A stretch of 64,000 nucleotides of DNA from assembly GCA_022828225.1 (NCBI GenBank), contig JAJEJG010000004.1, positions 39,605-103,604 of the forward strand. Direction: 5' to 3'. This stretch comes from Nitrospirales bacterium (lineage in GTDB: Bacteria; Nitrospirota; Nitrospiria; Nitrospirales; UBA8639). The notes beneath the pieces are model-generated. The model was not told where the DNA came from. It saw only the letters and a list, made by a program, of their open reading frames with translations, and made no database searches. The first letter of the stretch is position 1. Each line of letters opens with the position of its first letter. This document shows, in pieces, positions 49,095 to 58,870 of the stretch. The position numbers were made by a program, and so were the translations under genes.

Positions 49095-49534
49095 ATACTT
49101 CAACTTACAAAGGTTGGCCTGTAGGGGTAGAGGTGGGATTGAATTGCTTAACGCGAGCCCCGGCGCTCAGCTTCCTAAACATTCCACGTCGGGTAAGTCA
49201 CGGAGTGCAGGATTATATTTTGCGAATTCACGAATCGAAAAGGTACCGTCTGGTGGCGAGGCCTTCGTTTATTACGGCCTTGCCGGAGGCCCCCTATTCG
49301 CTTCGAGTGCCGATCCCTATTCTCTTGGAAGCCTTAGAATCAGGAGGATGGATTGCCACGTTCGATGAAGCGAATATCGCTATGATTGGCGAAACGCCAG
49401 AGGAAGCCAAAGAGTTGCTCTCTTACAATATCGTCGATGCCATTGAATTATTTTATTCACATGAAGAAGCGTTGGTACCTGATCTCAGACAGACCTTAGA
49501 GATCCTTCTTCGCTATATCGAGCCGTCAACATGA
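49091..49534 (+). CDS. HicB-like antitoxin-type protein
   Basis: GGWIATFDEANIAMIGETPEEAKELLSYNIVDAIELFYSHEE; precedes HicA-like ORF; ATGA overlaps. Confidence 0.6.
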   Translation: MNTSTYKGWPVGVEVGLNCLTRAPALSFLNIPRRVSHGVQDYILRIHESKRYRLVARPSFITALPEAPYSLRVPIPILLEALESGGWIATFDEANIAMIGETPEEAKELLSYNIVDAIELFYSHEEALVPDLRQTLEILLRYIEPST

Positions 49535-49839
49535 AAATTTTCACGCAAGCTGATGCTCGTAAAATTGCCAAAAAACTCGGGGCCACCATTGAAAAAGGGA
49601 GTAGACACGACAAGGTCAAGGTCAAATATCAAGGTCGCGTGGTTGGGTTTTATGGGATCAGGCGATCGAGTCGAGAGATTGATCACGCACACATTACTAA
49701 ACAGCTTCATATCTCAAGGGCGGCAGCACGTGGGCTGGCTGACTGCCCGGTGAGTAAAGCCGAATACTTTGACATGATGCGAGCGATAGGAAAGATCCCG
49801 AGAGGAGAGGAGGACAGCCCATGCCTGCCACACTCGTGA
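49531..49839 (+). CDS. HicA-like toxin-type protein
   Basis: TQADARKIAKKLGATIEKGSRHDKVKVKYQGRVVGFYGIRRSSREIDHAHITKQLHIS; GSRH aligns with the HicA catalytic-His loop. Confidence 0.65.
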   Translation: MKIFTQADARKIAKKLGATIEKGSRHDKVKVKYQGRVVGFYGIRRSSREIDHAHITKQLHISRAAARGLADCPVSKAEYFDMMRAIGKIPRGEEDSPCLPHS

Positions 49840-50093
49840 CCTATGACTTACACAAAGAAAAATCTGATTCCGACCGGGCCGCGATTCGACAAGCCATAAA
49901 AACCATCGGGAGTTGGGCTCGACTATCCGAATCATCGTATGCTGTCAGTACCTTTTTGTCGCCAGGCGAAATTCATGGCAAGCTAAGGCCCTATCTTGAC
50001 GACAATGACCATATTTATATTATCAGGCTCACTCAGCCGCATAGCGGGTTTGGGCCCACAGACGTTAACGAATGGCTTCGGTATAACTTATAG
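49821..50093 (+). CDS. Cas2/VapD-like ferredoxin-fold small protein
   Basis: MPATLVTYDLHKEKSDSDRAAIRQAIKTIGSWARLSESSYAVSTFLSPGEIHGKLRPYLDDNDHIYIIRL. Confidence 0.6.
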   Translation: MPATLVTYDLHKEKSDSDRAAIRQAIKTIGSWARLSESSYAVSTFLSPGEIHGKLRPYLDDNDHIYIIRLTQPHSGFGPTDVNEWLRYNL

Positions 50094-50506
50094 CTCACCG
50101 CCACACCTACAAAGACCAACCTCGTTACGTCACACGACCTGGTCCTGTGCCATCCTTTTGGGCTTCCTCCTCTTTCCAATCCAATTAAAGACCCTTTCCT
50201 CCTAACGGCCAACAGGGTCAAGAGTCGTGTTCGGCCACCCCTGGATTCAACCGAAAACCAACCCTGAGAAGGACGAGCGGACCAGAGGACGGGAAAAACA
50301 CACAACGGGGCAGAAATCGGGACGGCCCAGTGACCTGATGTGTAGTTTGATATATAAGTCCCCTTACAAAGGGGAGGACACCTGCCTTCAACGCTGAAGA
50401 CCCGTGACCTTATACGCCTTCTTTCCACGTTTCTTGCCGCTATGGTACATTAAAAAGAGAAGACTCGCGCAAAAATCTTCACCCTGCATGGAGCAGGCTT
50501 TCTTTC

Positions 50507-52234
50507 ATGAATAAACGTTCTGTCACAGCATCTTTCGAGTGCTCCCTCGCAGTCATGTTCTGCGTCATGCTTTTCTCGGCCGCAACAACCCAGGCGTTGG
50601 CCGGCGAGCCACGAGCCGAAGCGATTGACGAGATCGCCGAACTTGCGGAAGCCGAGTGGCTGGACGGCAACCCCAGCCAGGCATTGCACATTCTCAACCC
50701 TGGGCTGCAAGACCATCCGACGACCGTCAAGTTGCAAAAATTGCGTGCGGATATTCTATCCACGGCGTCCCGTCGTCACCAGGAAGCCATTGAAGCCTAT
50801 GACGTGATTCTCGACGCGCACCCGGATTCCTTGGAAGTCCGCTGGGCCAAATGGAGCGTATTGCTCCGGGCGGGCCAACAGGATCAGGCCATAGCCGAAT
50901 TTCAACGGCTCGCGCAACTGGATGCGAACAATCCCATTGTCGCGCTCAGGCTGGCCCAGGAACTCCGCAAAGTCGATCGCCTGGAGGAATCCCTGGAGTG
51001 GTATGAAAAAGCCGTGGACATGATTCCGGACATGGTGGGGTGGCGGTTGGCGCTCGCCCGGGCCAAGCTGGACGTCCTGGATGGCCGCGGGGCGCGAGAC
51101 GAAGTCGAACACGTACTGCGAACCGTCGAACCCGGCTCTCCCGAAGAAGCGGCCGCCCACAGCTTACGGTCCGTGATCTACGGGGCCACCAAAGAGCGGG
51201 GCCGGCGCTTCGAACCGATCCTGAGCCCCGGCGGGACCGCAGCGGAACGCAAAGCCTGGTCCGCCATGCGCGCGGACGCATGGCGGCTCTTCGACGCGGG
51301 GCGCTATGCGGAAGTCGAGCCGATCTATCGCAAGCTTCTGGCCCTCAAACCCGACGATTACGCCGCGACGCATGAACTCGGGATGACCTTATTGGGGTTG
51401 GAACGGTGCGATGAAGCGATCAAAATCTTTGAAAGCATGTCCGGGATGAACCCGTCCGACGAAGTCTACGCGGACGCGTTTTTCCGGATCGGCCGCTGCC
51501 TGATGAAGATGGAAAAATGGACGGAAGCCCTCGCCTATTTTGAAATCCTGTATGACGCCGCCCTCGAATTCGATGAACAAACCAAGGAGGTCCCGCCCAA
51601 GGCCGACCTCCGGGTGCTGAACACGGAAACCATCGCCATGTGGCTCAAACGGGTGAAGAAACACATTCCCGCGGATGCGATGCCGAAACAGAATCCGTTG
51701 CTTCCCGCAGTCGATCCCAACGCCCCGGTCCCGATGACCGAAGAAGAGCTGTATCACAAAATAGCAACGGACCGGCTGAACCCCGCACAACAGATCTATA
51801 CGCGGGCGTCCCTGATGGGGCGGGATTCCGATTTCAGCATGTTTCGTTACGTTATTCCGGCCAATCGCGTCATGCGTGACGATCGCCCCACCGGCACCCA
51901 TGAGTTTATCCCGATTGAGCCGCACGATACGTTTCCGAACACGCAGGATGAAATTTATCTGATGTTCGGACTCGTGACCGCCTCCTATGACGAGATGCCG
52001 CTCAGCGTCGAATGTTTTCTCGAGACGCCAAAATCGAACGCGAACCAGATACCGTTGGCCCGGGACCAGGTCATCATGAACATGGGCGACCAGACCGGAT
52101 ACTTCATCATCACCCGGCCTGAATCAGGATGGACACCCGGACTCCACCGGTGCGGGTTATACGTCGGCAGTGAACTCTCGGCCTACACGCATTCGGACGA
52201 AATCCGGTTCCGCGTCATTCCCGAAACTTCGTGA
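50507..52234 (+). CDS. TPR-repeat exported protein
   Basis: Multiple TPR-like motifs (EAIEAYDVILDAHPDSLEVRWAKWSVLLRAGQQDQAIAEFQRL). Confidence 0.8.
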   Translation: MNKRSVTASFECSLAVMFCVMLFSAATTQALAGEPRAEAIDEIAELAEAEWLDGNPSQALHILNPGLQDHPTTVKLQKLRADILSTASRRHQEAIEAYDVILDAHPDSLEVRWAKWSVLLRAGQQDQAIAEFQRLAQLDANNPIVALRLAQELRKVDRLEESLEWYEKAVDMIPDMVGWRLALARAKLDVLDGRGARDEVEHVLRTVEPGSPEEAAAHSLRSVIYGATKERGRRFEPILSPGGTAAERKAWSAMRADAWRLFDAGRYAEVEPIYRKLLALKPDDYAATHELGMTLLGLERCDEAIKIFESMSGMNPSDEVYADAFFRIGRCLMKMEKWTEALAYFEILYDAALEFDEQTKEVPPKADLRVLNTETIAMWLKRVKKHIPADAMPKQNPLLPAVDPNAPVPMTEEELYHKIATDRLNPAQQIYTRASLMGRDSDFSMFRYVIPANRVMRDDRPTGTHEFIPIEPHDTFPNTQDEIYLMFGLVTASYDEMPLSVECFLETPKSNANQIPLARDQVIMNMGDQTGYFIITRPESGWTPGLHRCGLYVGSELSAYTHSDEIRFRVIPETS

Positions 52235-52365
52235 CCGAACAGCCACGTTTGTGTTCACGTCCGGACTCGCCTTCTTTCGCTTGCCGGGGCAAAACGCAAT
52301 CTGGTACTTCTTCGTTCGGCCTTGATCCGGTCAAGCTTGTTCAGCCGGCGCCACAACCATGCCCC

Positions 52366-52983
52366 ATGATTGACATGTCGAGAAAGTCCCTGATGAGTGT
52401 CGTAATGTTCCTGATCGTGTGGGGATACGGCGTCAACGCGTTCGCCGGCGAAGCGACCCACGTCGTCACCGAACTTCAAGGATCAATCATAACCATGATG
52501 AAAAAAGGACGCGATCTCGGCTACACGGGTCGCTATCAAAGCATTTCCCCTACTGTGAAGCAAACACACGACCTCGACACCATCGCGAGGCTGGTCGCCG
52601 GAAGACATTGGAAAGCACTTGATGCGAGCCAACGTTCCGCCTTTGTCGAGGCGTTCAAAGACCTGAGCATTTCCATGTACGCGGGTCGATTCAAGGACTA
52701 CGGCGGAGAGCGGTTCACCATTCTTTCAGAACAACCCTTGAAAAGAGGGAACCGCAAACTGGTCACGAGCCAATTGGTAAAATCCGACGGCGAGAAAGTC
52801 ACCTTCAGCTACGTCTTGCATCAGATTCACGACCAATGGAAAATCATCAGTGTCAGCGTCAACGGCGTCAGCGACCTGGCCTTGAAACGCGCCGAATACG
52901 GGGGCATTCTGCGAAAAGACGGGTTCCCGACTCTCATCGAACGCCTGAAAACCCAAATCCAAAAGAACGCACATGGACCCTAA
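52366..52983 (+). CDS. MlaC/HpnM-like phospholipid-binding ABC transporter component
   Basis: MMKKGRDLGYTGRYQSISPTVKQTHDLDTIARLVAGRHW...QWKIISVSVNGVSDLALKRAEYGGILRKDGFPTLIERLK. Confidence 0.85.
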   Translation: MIDMSRKSLMSVVMFLIVWGYGVNAFAGEATHVVTELQGSIITMMKKGRDLGYTGRYQSISPTVKQTHDLDTIARLVAGRHWKALDASQRSAFVEAFKDLSISMYAGRFKDYGGERFTILSEQPLKRGNRKLVTSQLVKSDGEKVTFSYVLHQIHDQWKIISVSVNGVSDLALKRAEYGGILRKDGFPTLIERLKTQIQKNAHGP

Positions 52984-53019
52984 CCGACTGCCTCCAGGTC
53001 CTGAATCTCCGGCGGCCCG

Positions 53020-53796
53020 ATGAGAAGCATGACGAAGGCCGCCATGCCGTGTGTGGCAATCGGCTGGTTGCTGATCACCGCTCTGGCGGGATGCACCACG
53101 TCGCAGGCTGCCGGGTCTGCGGCGGCGGATTACGATCCGTTCGAATCCGTCAATCGACGGATTTACCGGGTCAATGACTTAGCCGATCGCAAGATTGCCA
53201 AACCGGCGACCGAAGCCTACGTCTCGTACACGCCGCGACCCATCCGGGAAACCGTCTCCAATTTTTTCGATAACGTGGCGTACCCCAGCGTCATCCTGAA
53301 TGATTTTCTGCAAGGGAAAGGGTCTCAAGGACTCGAGGATTTAAGCCGGTTTCTCGTGAACTCGACGTTCGGGTTCCTGGGCGTGTGGGACGTGGCCACA
53401 CCTCTTGGGCTCGAAGCCCACGATGAAGACTTCGGACAAACCCTGGGCGTGTGGGGGATGGACGAGAGCACCTATCTGATGCTGCCGTTTATCGGACCCA
53501 GCACCGTGAGAGACGCTCCGAATTTAGGCGTGACTGTCGTCACCAATATCCTGTTCTATGTGCCTAATCCTTACGTGATACCCGTCGCTATCCTGGGGTT
53601 TATCGACTATCGGGCGGGAGTGGATGAGGCCGTCACGTTTCGAAACGAAACAGCGGTCGAACCCTATCTCTTTACACGAGAGGCCTATCTGCAACATCGG
53701 AGATTCCTGATCTACGACGGGAATCCCCCCGTCGACGAAAACTTGTTGCTTGACGATCCCTTTGACGATTCACGTTCAATCTCACCCGCCCCTTGA
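53020..53796 (+). CDS. mlaA: MlaA (VacJ) family lipoprotein
   Basis: ALAGC lipobox, YDPFESVNRRIYRVND, NFFDNVAYPSVILNDFLQGK, NSTFGFLGVWDVATPLGL. Confidence 0.92.
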   Translation: MRSMTKAAMPCVAIGWLLITALAGCTTSQAAGSAAADYDPFESVNRRIYRVNDLADRKIAKPATEAYVSYTPRPIRETVSNFFDNVAYPSVILNDFLQGKGSQGLEDLSRFLVNSTFGFLGVWDVATPLGLEAHDEDFGQTLGVWGMDESTYLMLPFIGPSTVRDAPNLGVTVVTNILFYVPNPYVIPVAILGFIDYRAGVDEAVTFRNETAVEPYLFTREAYLQHRRFLIYDGNPPVDENLLLDDPFDDSRSISPAP

Positions 53797-53975
53797 CTTG
53801 AAAGCGCGCGCCAACGGTCAGACTGTCAGGTGATGACCATCTCAATAAACTTTACTCCTTGGACTAAAATCTTTTATATTTCCCTGGTTGGCGGATCGAA
53901 CTGTCCTGACAAGCACGTCCACAAGGGCTCGAGTAGGCTAAGCAGCTCAACCCCCTGAGACAAATTTCCAAGATC

Positions 53976-56192
53976 ATGAGGTATTCTCAAGACAGCGACA
54001 ATCGGTTCCGGGACCTTGCGTCCGAGCTTCGCGCGGACCTCCTCTCCAAAAAGGCTGTTCCGGCGCTGGCAGCAGGCCTCACCTCGGGGCTGAATCTGCT
54101 CGTTGCCCAGGTTGCCTTCGGGACCTTCATATTCTCCGGACCGTTGGCTCCCTATTCCTCCCAAGGCGTCGGGCTGGTGCTGTTCGGAAACTTCGCCTCC
54201 TGTCTGGTCATCGCCCTCATGGGCGGCTATCGGGGGGCGATTGCAGGACTGTCTCCCGCGCTGGTCATCGTGATGGTGCTCATCGGATCTACGATGGACG
54301 CCGAAGGCGACGCGTTGTTCGTCACCACGGCGGTCGCGCTCATCATCAGTGCGATCGCAGCCGGCGCGTGCTGCCTCATGATCGGGCGATTCCGGCTCGC
54401 CAACATGGTGCGCTTCATTCCCTATCCGGTGGCGGGCGGCTTCGTGGCCGGAATCGGTGGCGCCGTATGTCTGGCGGCCATGTCCCTGATGGGAGCCGAA
54501 CCGGATTGGCGGGCGATTCCGGCGCTTCTGGAACCTTCAATTCTGTGGAAATGGTTCCCGGGCGCGCTGTATGGAATCGCCCTGTATCTTGTCATGAAGC
54601 ACTGGAGCAATGCGTTGATCTTACCGATAAGCGTCGCGCTCGCCGTTGGCGCATACCACCTCGTCCTCGCCGCCCTCGACATCTCGAGTGACGCGGCGAA
54701 GGCGGCGGGCCTGCTCTTCACAAGCACGGCGGACGGAAGTCTGTGGCCGGCCTTGGGACCCACCGATCTGGCGCACGTGGATTGGGCCGTCATGGCCATG
54801 CAGATCCCCAACATGCTGACGTTGATATTGCTCTCACTCATCTATGTGAGCATGAATCTCGCCGGACTCGAAATGGCCGCGAATCAGGAATTGGACTGGA
54901 ACCGGGAGTTCAAGGCAACGGGGTTCGCGAGTGTGGTCGCCGGTCTGGGCGGCGGCACGGCAGCGAGCATGATCGTTCCCGCCTCGCTACGCAGCAAGCT
55001 GTTAGGAGCCGCCACTCGTCTGACCGGCATTGTCGCCGCTCTCGTCATCGCAGGCGCGTTGTTCGTGGGCGATGGGGTGCTGGAACTGGTCCCGGTACCG
55101 CTCGTAGGAGGAATTCTGTTCTTTGCCGGCATCGGGATGATGGACGAAGGGCTGATGAGAAGCCGCACGCGGCTCCCCTGGTCGGAGTACGGCATCATCG
55201 TGCTGATCTTCGTCGTCATCATCGCCTTCGGGTTATTCGAGGGTGTGGGCGCAGGGATGCTGGCCACCCTCGTGTTTTTTGCCGTGCGGCTCAGCCTCGT
55301 GGACCCGATCGAATCCCGGTTCACCGCACGCGAGCGACGGAGCAACAAGACCCGGTCCGTACCCGATCGCGCCATCCTGCTGGAGGAAGGTGAACGGGTG
55401 CGAGCCTACCGGCTGCACGGCTACATTTTCTTTGGCAGCGTCTGCCCTCTGGCCGATCATCTCAGGCAATCCTTGAGCGGCGCTTCTCGTCCTGCATGTC
55501 TGATGCTGGACTTCGCCGGCGTCTCCGGCTTCGACTTCTCGGCCGTGAACGTCCTTGGCAGGTTTCTGCAGACAGCGAACGCAGCCGGGGTACAAGTCGT
55601 GCTGAGCGCGTTGTCGGAACAGATGAGCACCGGACTGAAGCGCAACCTTCCACCGTCCGTATTCGCCGAGTTGCAAATCGAGCCCAACGAGGACCGCGCC
55701 CTCGAGCGCTGTGAGGACATCGTCATCGCGGTATGGAAGGCGAAGCTCGACACGGCTGATAAGCGGCGCGACTTTCTGCTGGAACACACCGCCGACGATC
55801 TGGAGCGCCACTTGGAGCGGCAAATTCATTTCGAGGACCTGATGGAAGAACTGCAAAGCTGGCTGACTCCGCGCCGGTACTCCGCCGGCGAGGCCCTCGC
55901 GGGACCGGGTACGCCGTCCGAAGGTCTGCAACTCTGTATTTCGGGCCGGGCTTCCGTCTACGATTCCGCGGGTGCGCGTCTCTATCAGTGCAGTCCCGGC
56001 GACGCGATCTGGCCGGCCGACCCATCGGACGAGAAGGCGAACTCGGTGGTTGCAGACCAACCCTGCCGAACGATGGTCCTGACGCCGGCAACCCGGCGCT
56101 GGCTGGAGCAGCACGAAGAGCGGCTTGCCCTCAAGCTGTATCGCTACCTCCTCGCCGGGCGTTTCCGGGCAGAACCGGCGACCGACTCATGA
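53976..56192 (+). CDS. SulP-family anion transporter with STAS and cyclic-nucleotide-binding-like domains
   Basis: SulP TM core; STAS-like SRPACLMLDFAGVSGFDFSAVNVL; C-terminal RYSAGEALAGPGTPSEGLQLCISGRASVY. Confidence 0.85.
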   Translation: MRYSQDSDNRFRDLASELRADLLSKKAVPALAAGLTSGLNLLVAQVAFGTFIFSGPLAPYSSQGVGLVLFGNFASCLVIALMGGYRGAIAGLSPALVIVMVLIGSTMDAEGDALFVTTAVALIISAIAAGACCLMIGRFRLANMVRFIPYPVAGGFVAGIGGAVCLAAMSLMGAEPDWRAIPALLEPSILWKWFPGALYGIALYLVMKHWSNALILPISVALAVGAYHLVLAALDISSDAAKAAGLLFTSTADGSLWPALGPTDLAHVDWAVMAMQIPNMLTLILLSLIYVSMNLAGLEMAANQELDWNREFKATGFASVVAGLGGGTAASMIVPASLRSKLLGAATRLTGIVAALVIAGALFVGDGVLELVPVPLVGGILFFAGIGMMDEGLMRSRTRLPWSEYGIIVLIFVVIIAFGLFEGVGAGMLATLVFFAVRLSLVDPIESRFTARERRSNKTRSVPDRAILLEEGERVRAYRLHGYIFFGSVCPLADHLRQSLSGASRPACLMLDFAGVSGFDFSAVNVLGRFLQTANAAGVQVVLSALSEQMSTGLKRNLPPSVFAELQIEPNEDRALERCEDIVIAVWKAKLDTADKRRDFLLEHTADDLERHLERQIHFEDLMEELQSWLTPRRYSAGEALAGPGTPSEGLQLCISGRASVYDSAGARLYQCSPGDAIWPADPSDEKANSVVADQPCRTMVLTPATRRWLEQHEERLALKLYRYLLAGRFRAEPATDS

Positions 56193-58847
56193 CAAACGGA
56201 CTCCTGCAGAGCCCCTCTGCTCCAATTCGGCCAGGAGGGCCGGGAGAATCACCAGGGCGCAGAGCAAAGCCATGACCAGCACCACCACCAACAGGATGCC
56301 CAGGCCGGCCATGCCCGGGTGCTGCGATAATCCGAGCGCTCCAAAGGAAGCCATCGTGGTCAGGGCGCTGAACAATACGGCTTGAGACGTACTGCTCCGG
56401 ATGACCCGGGCCATGGACGGCGAACCGGCTTCCCGTCTCCGCAGGATCAGATAGATACCGAAGGCAATCCCCAGACCGAGCACCAGCGGCAAGGCGATCA
56501 CGTTCGCCAAATTCAGGGGAATGCCCAACGCCAGGCACGCGGCGACCGTCAACAGAAGCGTCAGGACCAGCGGCAAAAGGACGAAGAGGGTTTCTCCAAG
56601 GCGTCGAAGCACCACGAAGAGCAATAGTGAAGACGCCATAATGGCCAATCCGGTCGCTTGGATACAGGCGTCGACGATCGTTTGCCCGACTTCCATAATG
56701 GTCACGGGCGCGCCGATCGCTCCGGGCGCTAGATGCTGCACGCTCGACACGAACCGGCGCAGGGCCTGATTGTCCTCGACGTTTTCGGCGGGGAAAACTT
56801 CCACCCGGGTCCGGCCGTTCTGCGCGGAATAGTGACTTGTCAAGCTTTCGGGCAACGTCTCCAGCGTGATCTCATCCGGAGCCAGCAGCCCTCGCAAACG
56901 TTCAAGCCATTTCGGGAAATCTCCCAGCAACCGCATACGGAAGTCGTGTACGAACAGGGTCGATCCGCGGGAATCGCGCAACAGGTCATCAATCGCTTGC
57001 ATGAGAGTCTTTCGATTCTCATCAAGATCATATTGGCGGTTTCCGGATTCATACACGCCGAGGGCGGCGCGAAATTCCTTCATGGCCTGCACTTCTTCCT
57101 CCGCGGCAGGCGCCTCGACGACGGCTTGGGGGATCAGGATGGGTTCATGCACCAAAGCCATCTCATCGATGACGGCCAACTTCTCGTCCTGGTCGCCCGG
57201 AACGAAACTTGAAAGAGTCAGTACGTGATCGACCTCGGGCAACGATCGAAGACTCTTCGCCAAGGCATCTGCGGCAGCGAGATTGCCGGCCAACACCTGG
57301 ATCACGTAGGGAGACGTTTCCGGGTCCGCCAGTAGTTCCTGGAAGGTGGAGACGCTTTCCGTCGAAGGGTCCCGAAGGTGCAGGGGATTGAAGTCGAATT
57401 GCAACCGGGGCACCACGACGGCTGCGGCCACCACCACGGGGACCAGAGCCCCGAGAATCACCCGCCGGTATCGGATAATGGCGCCCGGAAACGGATTGTC
57501 CCGGGAACGGTCTTCCGGCATGTTCGCGGGACTCGTCACACGGGCAAGCGGAAATAGGGTCAGCAGTGCCGGGAACAACGTCAGGTTCGCCAACAGAGCG
57601 ATCAACATGCCGACCCCGGCAATGAGCCCCATTTCCGCAAACCCTTTGTAGGACGTAGGGAGGAAGGAAAAAAAGCTGAGAGCCGCAGCCACGGCGGCGA
57701 GCGTCAGGGCCCCACCGACCCCGGTGACCGCATTCCGCAAAGCCGCCTCGTGCTCGCCGTCCTTCGAAAACTCTTCACGGTACCGCAGGCCGAACTGGAT
57801 CCCGAAATCCACACCCAACCCGATAAACAAGACCGGCACGGATGCGGAGATAAAGTTCAACGAGCCGACGGCCGCCACCACAAAGAAGGCCGTCCACAAT
57901 AGGCCCACCACCAGCGTACACAACATCGCTCCCACGAGTCGCAGAGAGCGAAACCCGGCAATCAACACCAACGACACCAGGACCAATGACAAACCCGCGG
58001 CCAACCCCGCGCCCCCGGCAAGCGTCTCCCGCTCTTCCGCTTCGATCGGAATGGGACCCGTCAGCCGGATTCGCACGCCAAACCGCTCCTCGAGACCGGT
58101 TTCATGCCGGCGAAGGAATTCCAGCGGACCTTCGGCCGCTTCCAGGTTCGAATAATCCAGTTGTGATTTCACCAACAGAAATCCGCGGGACGGCTCACTC
58201 TTTCCCGTCACGTCTTCGAGCATGGCCTGTTTCCAGGACGAGGCCGGCGGTTTGCCGAGTCGTTGGCTTTCTATCGCGTCACGTAACAGGGCAAACGAGT
58301 CGGCCAGGACTTTCTGTTGTTCGGGCGTGGGGTCTTCTTCCAACGCCAGGGTGAGGATGGAAAAAAATCCGCGGAGACTGGGGTCCTGCGCGAGCGTCCC
58401 CAGGAACGGAGACCATTCGGCCAGCCGTGCATCCAATCGCCAGAGTTCATCGACGTCGAAATACAACAGTCCGTATTGATCGAAGTATTCATCCTGTTGA
58501 GGTTGATACACCGAAGTAAAGAGCGAAGGTTGTTGTTCCAGAAGCCTTGCCAATGCGTGAACCGCATGGCGTCTGGCATCGGCGTTCCCCTGATCCACGA
58601 CGACCAGGATCAAGTCGTCGAGTTGCGGAAACGTCGCATAGAAGTCTTTCTGCAATTGCCTGAAGTTCAGGTCCGGATCCAATAAATGGACGGGGTCCGT
58701 ATCGAGGGTCAGGTTCTTGGCGGTATACACCGCGGACAGGCCCGTGGCGGCGAGGACGCCGATCACGACCCACGTGGCCACGCGCCGGCACCGGTCTACC
58801 AACCGGACCAGCAAAGCCCGGTACCCGTGGCCTATCCGGTCAAGCAC
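56187..58847 (-). CDS. RND/MMPL-type transporter, HpnN-like
   Basis: 886 aa, two TM bundles; VPVLFIGLGVDFGIQFGLRYREE; next to mlaC/mlaA-type genes. Confidence 0.8.
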   Translation of the reverse strand: MLDRIGHGYRALLVRLVDRCRRVATWVVIGVLAATGLSAVYTAKNLTLDTDPVHLLDPDLNFRQLQKDFYATFPQLDDLILVVVDQGNADARRHAVHALARLLEQQPSLFTSVYQPQQDEYFDQYGLLYFDVDELWRLDARLAEWSPFLGTLAQDPSLRGFFSILTLALEEDPTPEQQKVLADSFALLRDAIESQRLGKPPASSWKQAMLEDVTGKSEPSRGFLLVKSQLDYSNLEAAEGPLEFLRRHETGLEERFGVRIRLTGPIPIEAEERETLAGGAGLAAGLSLVLVSLVLIAGFRSLRLVGAMLCTLVVGLLWTAFFVVAAVGSLNFISASVPVLFIGLGVDFGIQFGLRYREEFSKDGEHEAALRNAVTGVGGALTLAAVAAALSFFSFLPTSYKGFAEMGLIAGVGMLIALLANLTLFPALLTLFPLARVTSPANMPEDRSRDNPFPGAIIRYRRVILGALVPVVVAAAVVVPRLQFDFNPLHLRDPSTESVSTFQELLADPETSPYVIQVLAGNLAAADALAKSLRSLPEVDHVLTLSSFVPGDQDEKLAVIDEMALVHEPILIPQAVVEAPAAEEEVQAMKEFRAALGVYESGNRQYDLDENRKTLMQAIDDLLRDSRGSTLFVHDFRMRLLGDFPKWLERLRGLLAPDEITLETLPESLTSHYSAQNGRTRVEVFPAENVEDNQALRRFVSSVQHLAPGAIGAPVTIMEVGQTIVDACIQATGLAIMASSLLLFVVLRRLGETLFVLLPLVLTLLLTVAACLALGIPLNLANVIALPLVLGLGIAFGIYLILRRREAGSPSMARVIRSSTSQAVLFSALTTMASFGALGLSQHPGMAGLGILLVVVLVMALLCALVILPALLAELEQRGSAGVRLS

Positions 58848-58870
58848 GGAGACCCACTATCTGTATATGT

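Larger units (their letters stand above)
45617..50362. mobile_element. IS1595-type transposon with passenger genes (candidate new element)
   Basis: TIR GGGACTTATATATCAAACTACA[T/C]ATCA (45617-45643, inverted at 50336-50362); 8-bp direct repeat CTTACAAA at 45609-45616 and 50363-50370; inverted subterminal repeat GGTCTTTA..TGGATTGGAAAGAGGAGGAAGC near both ends; internal transposase. Confidence 0.88.

Noticed and set aside
55233-56114. 293-aa minus-strand ORF
   Set aside because: Antisense to the SulP transporter gene; no domain.
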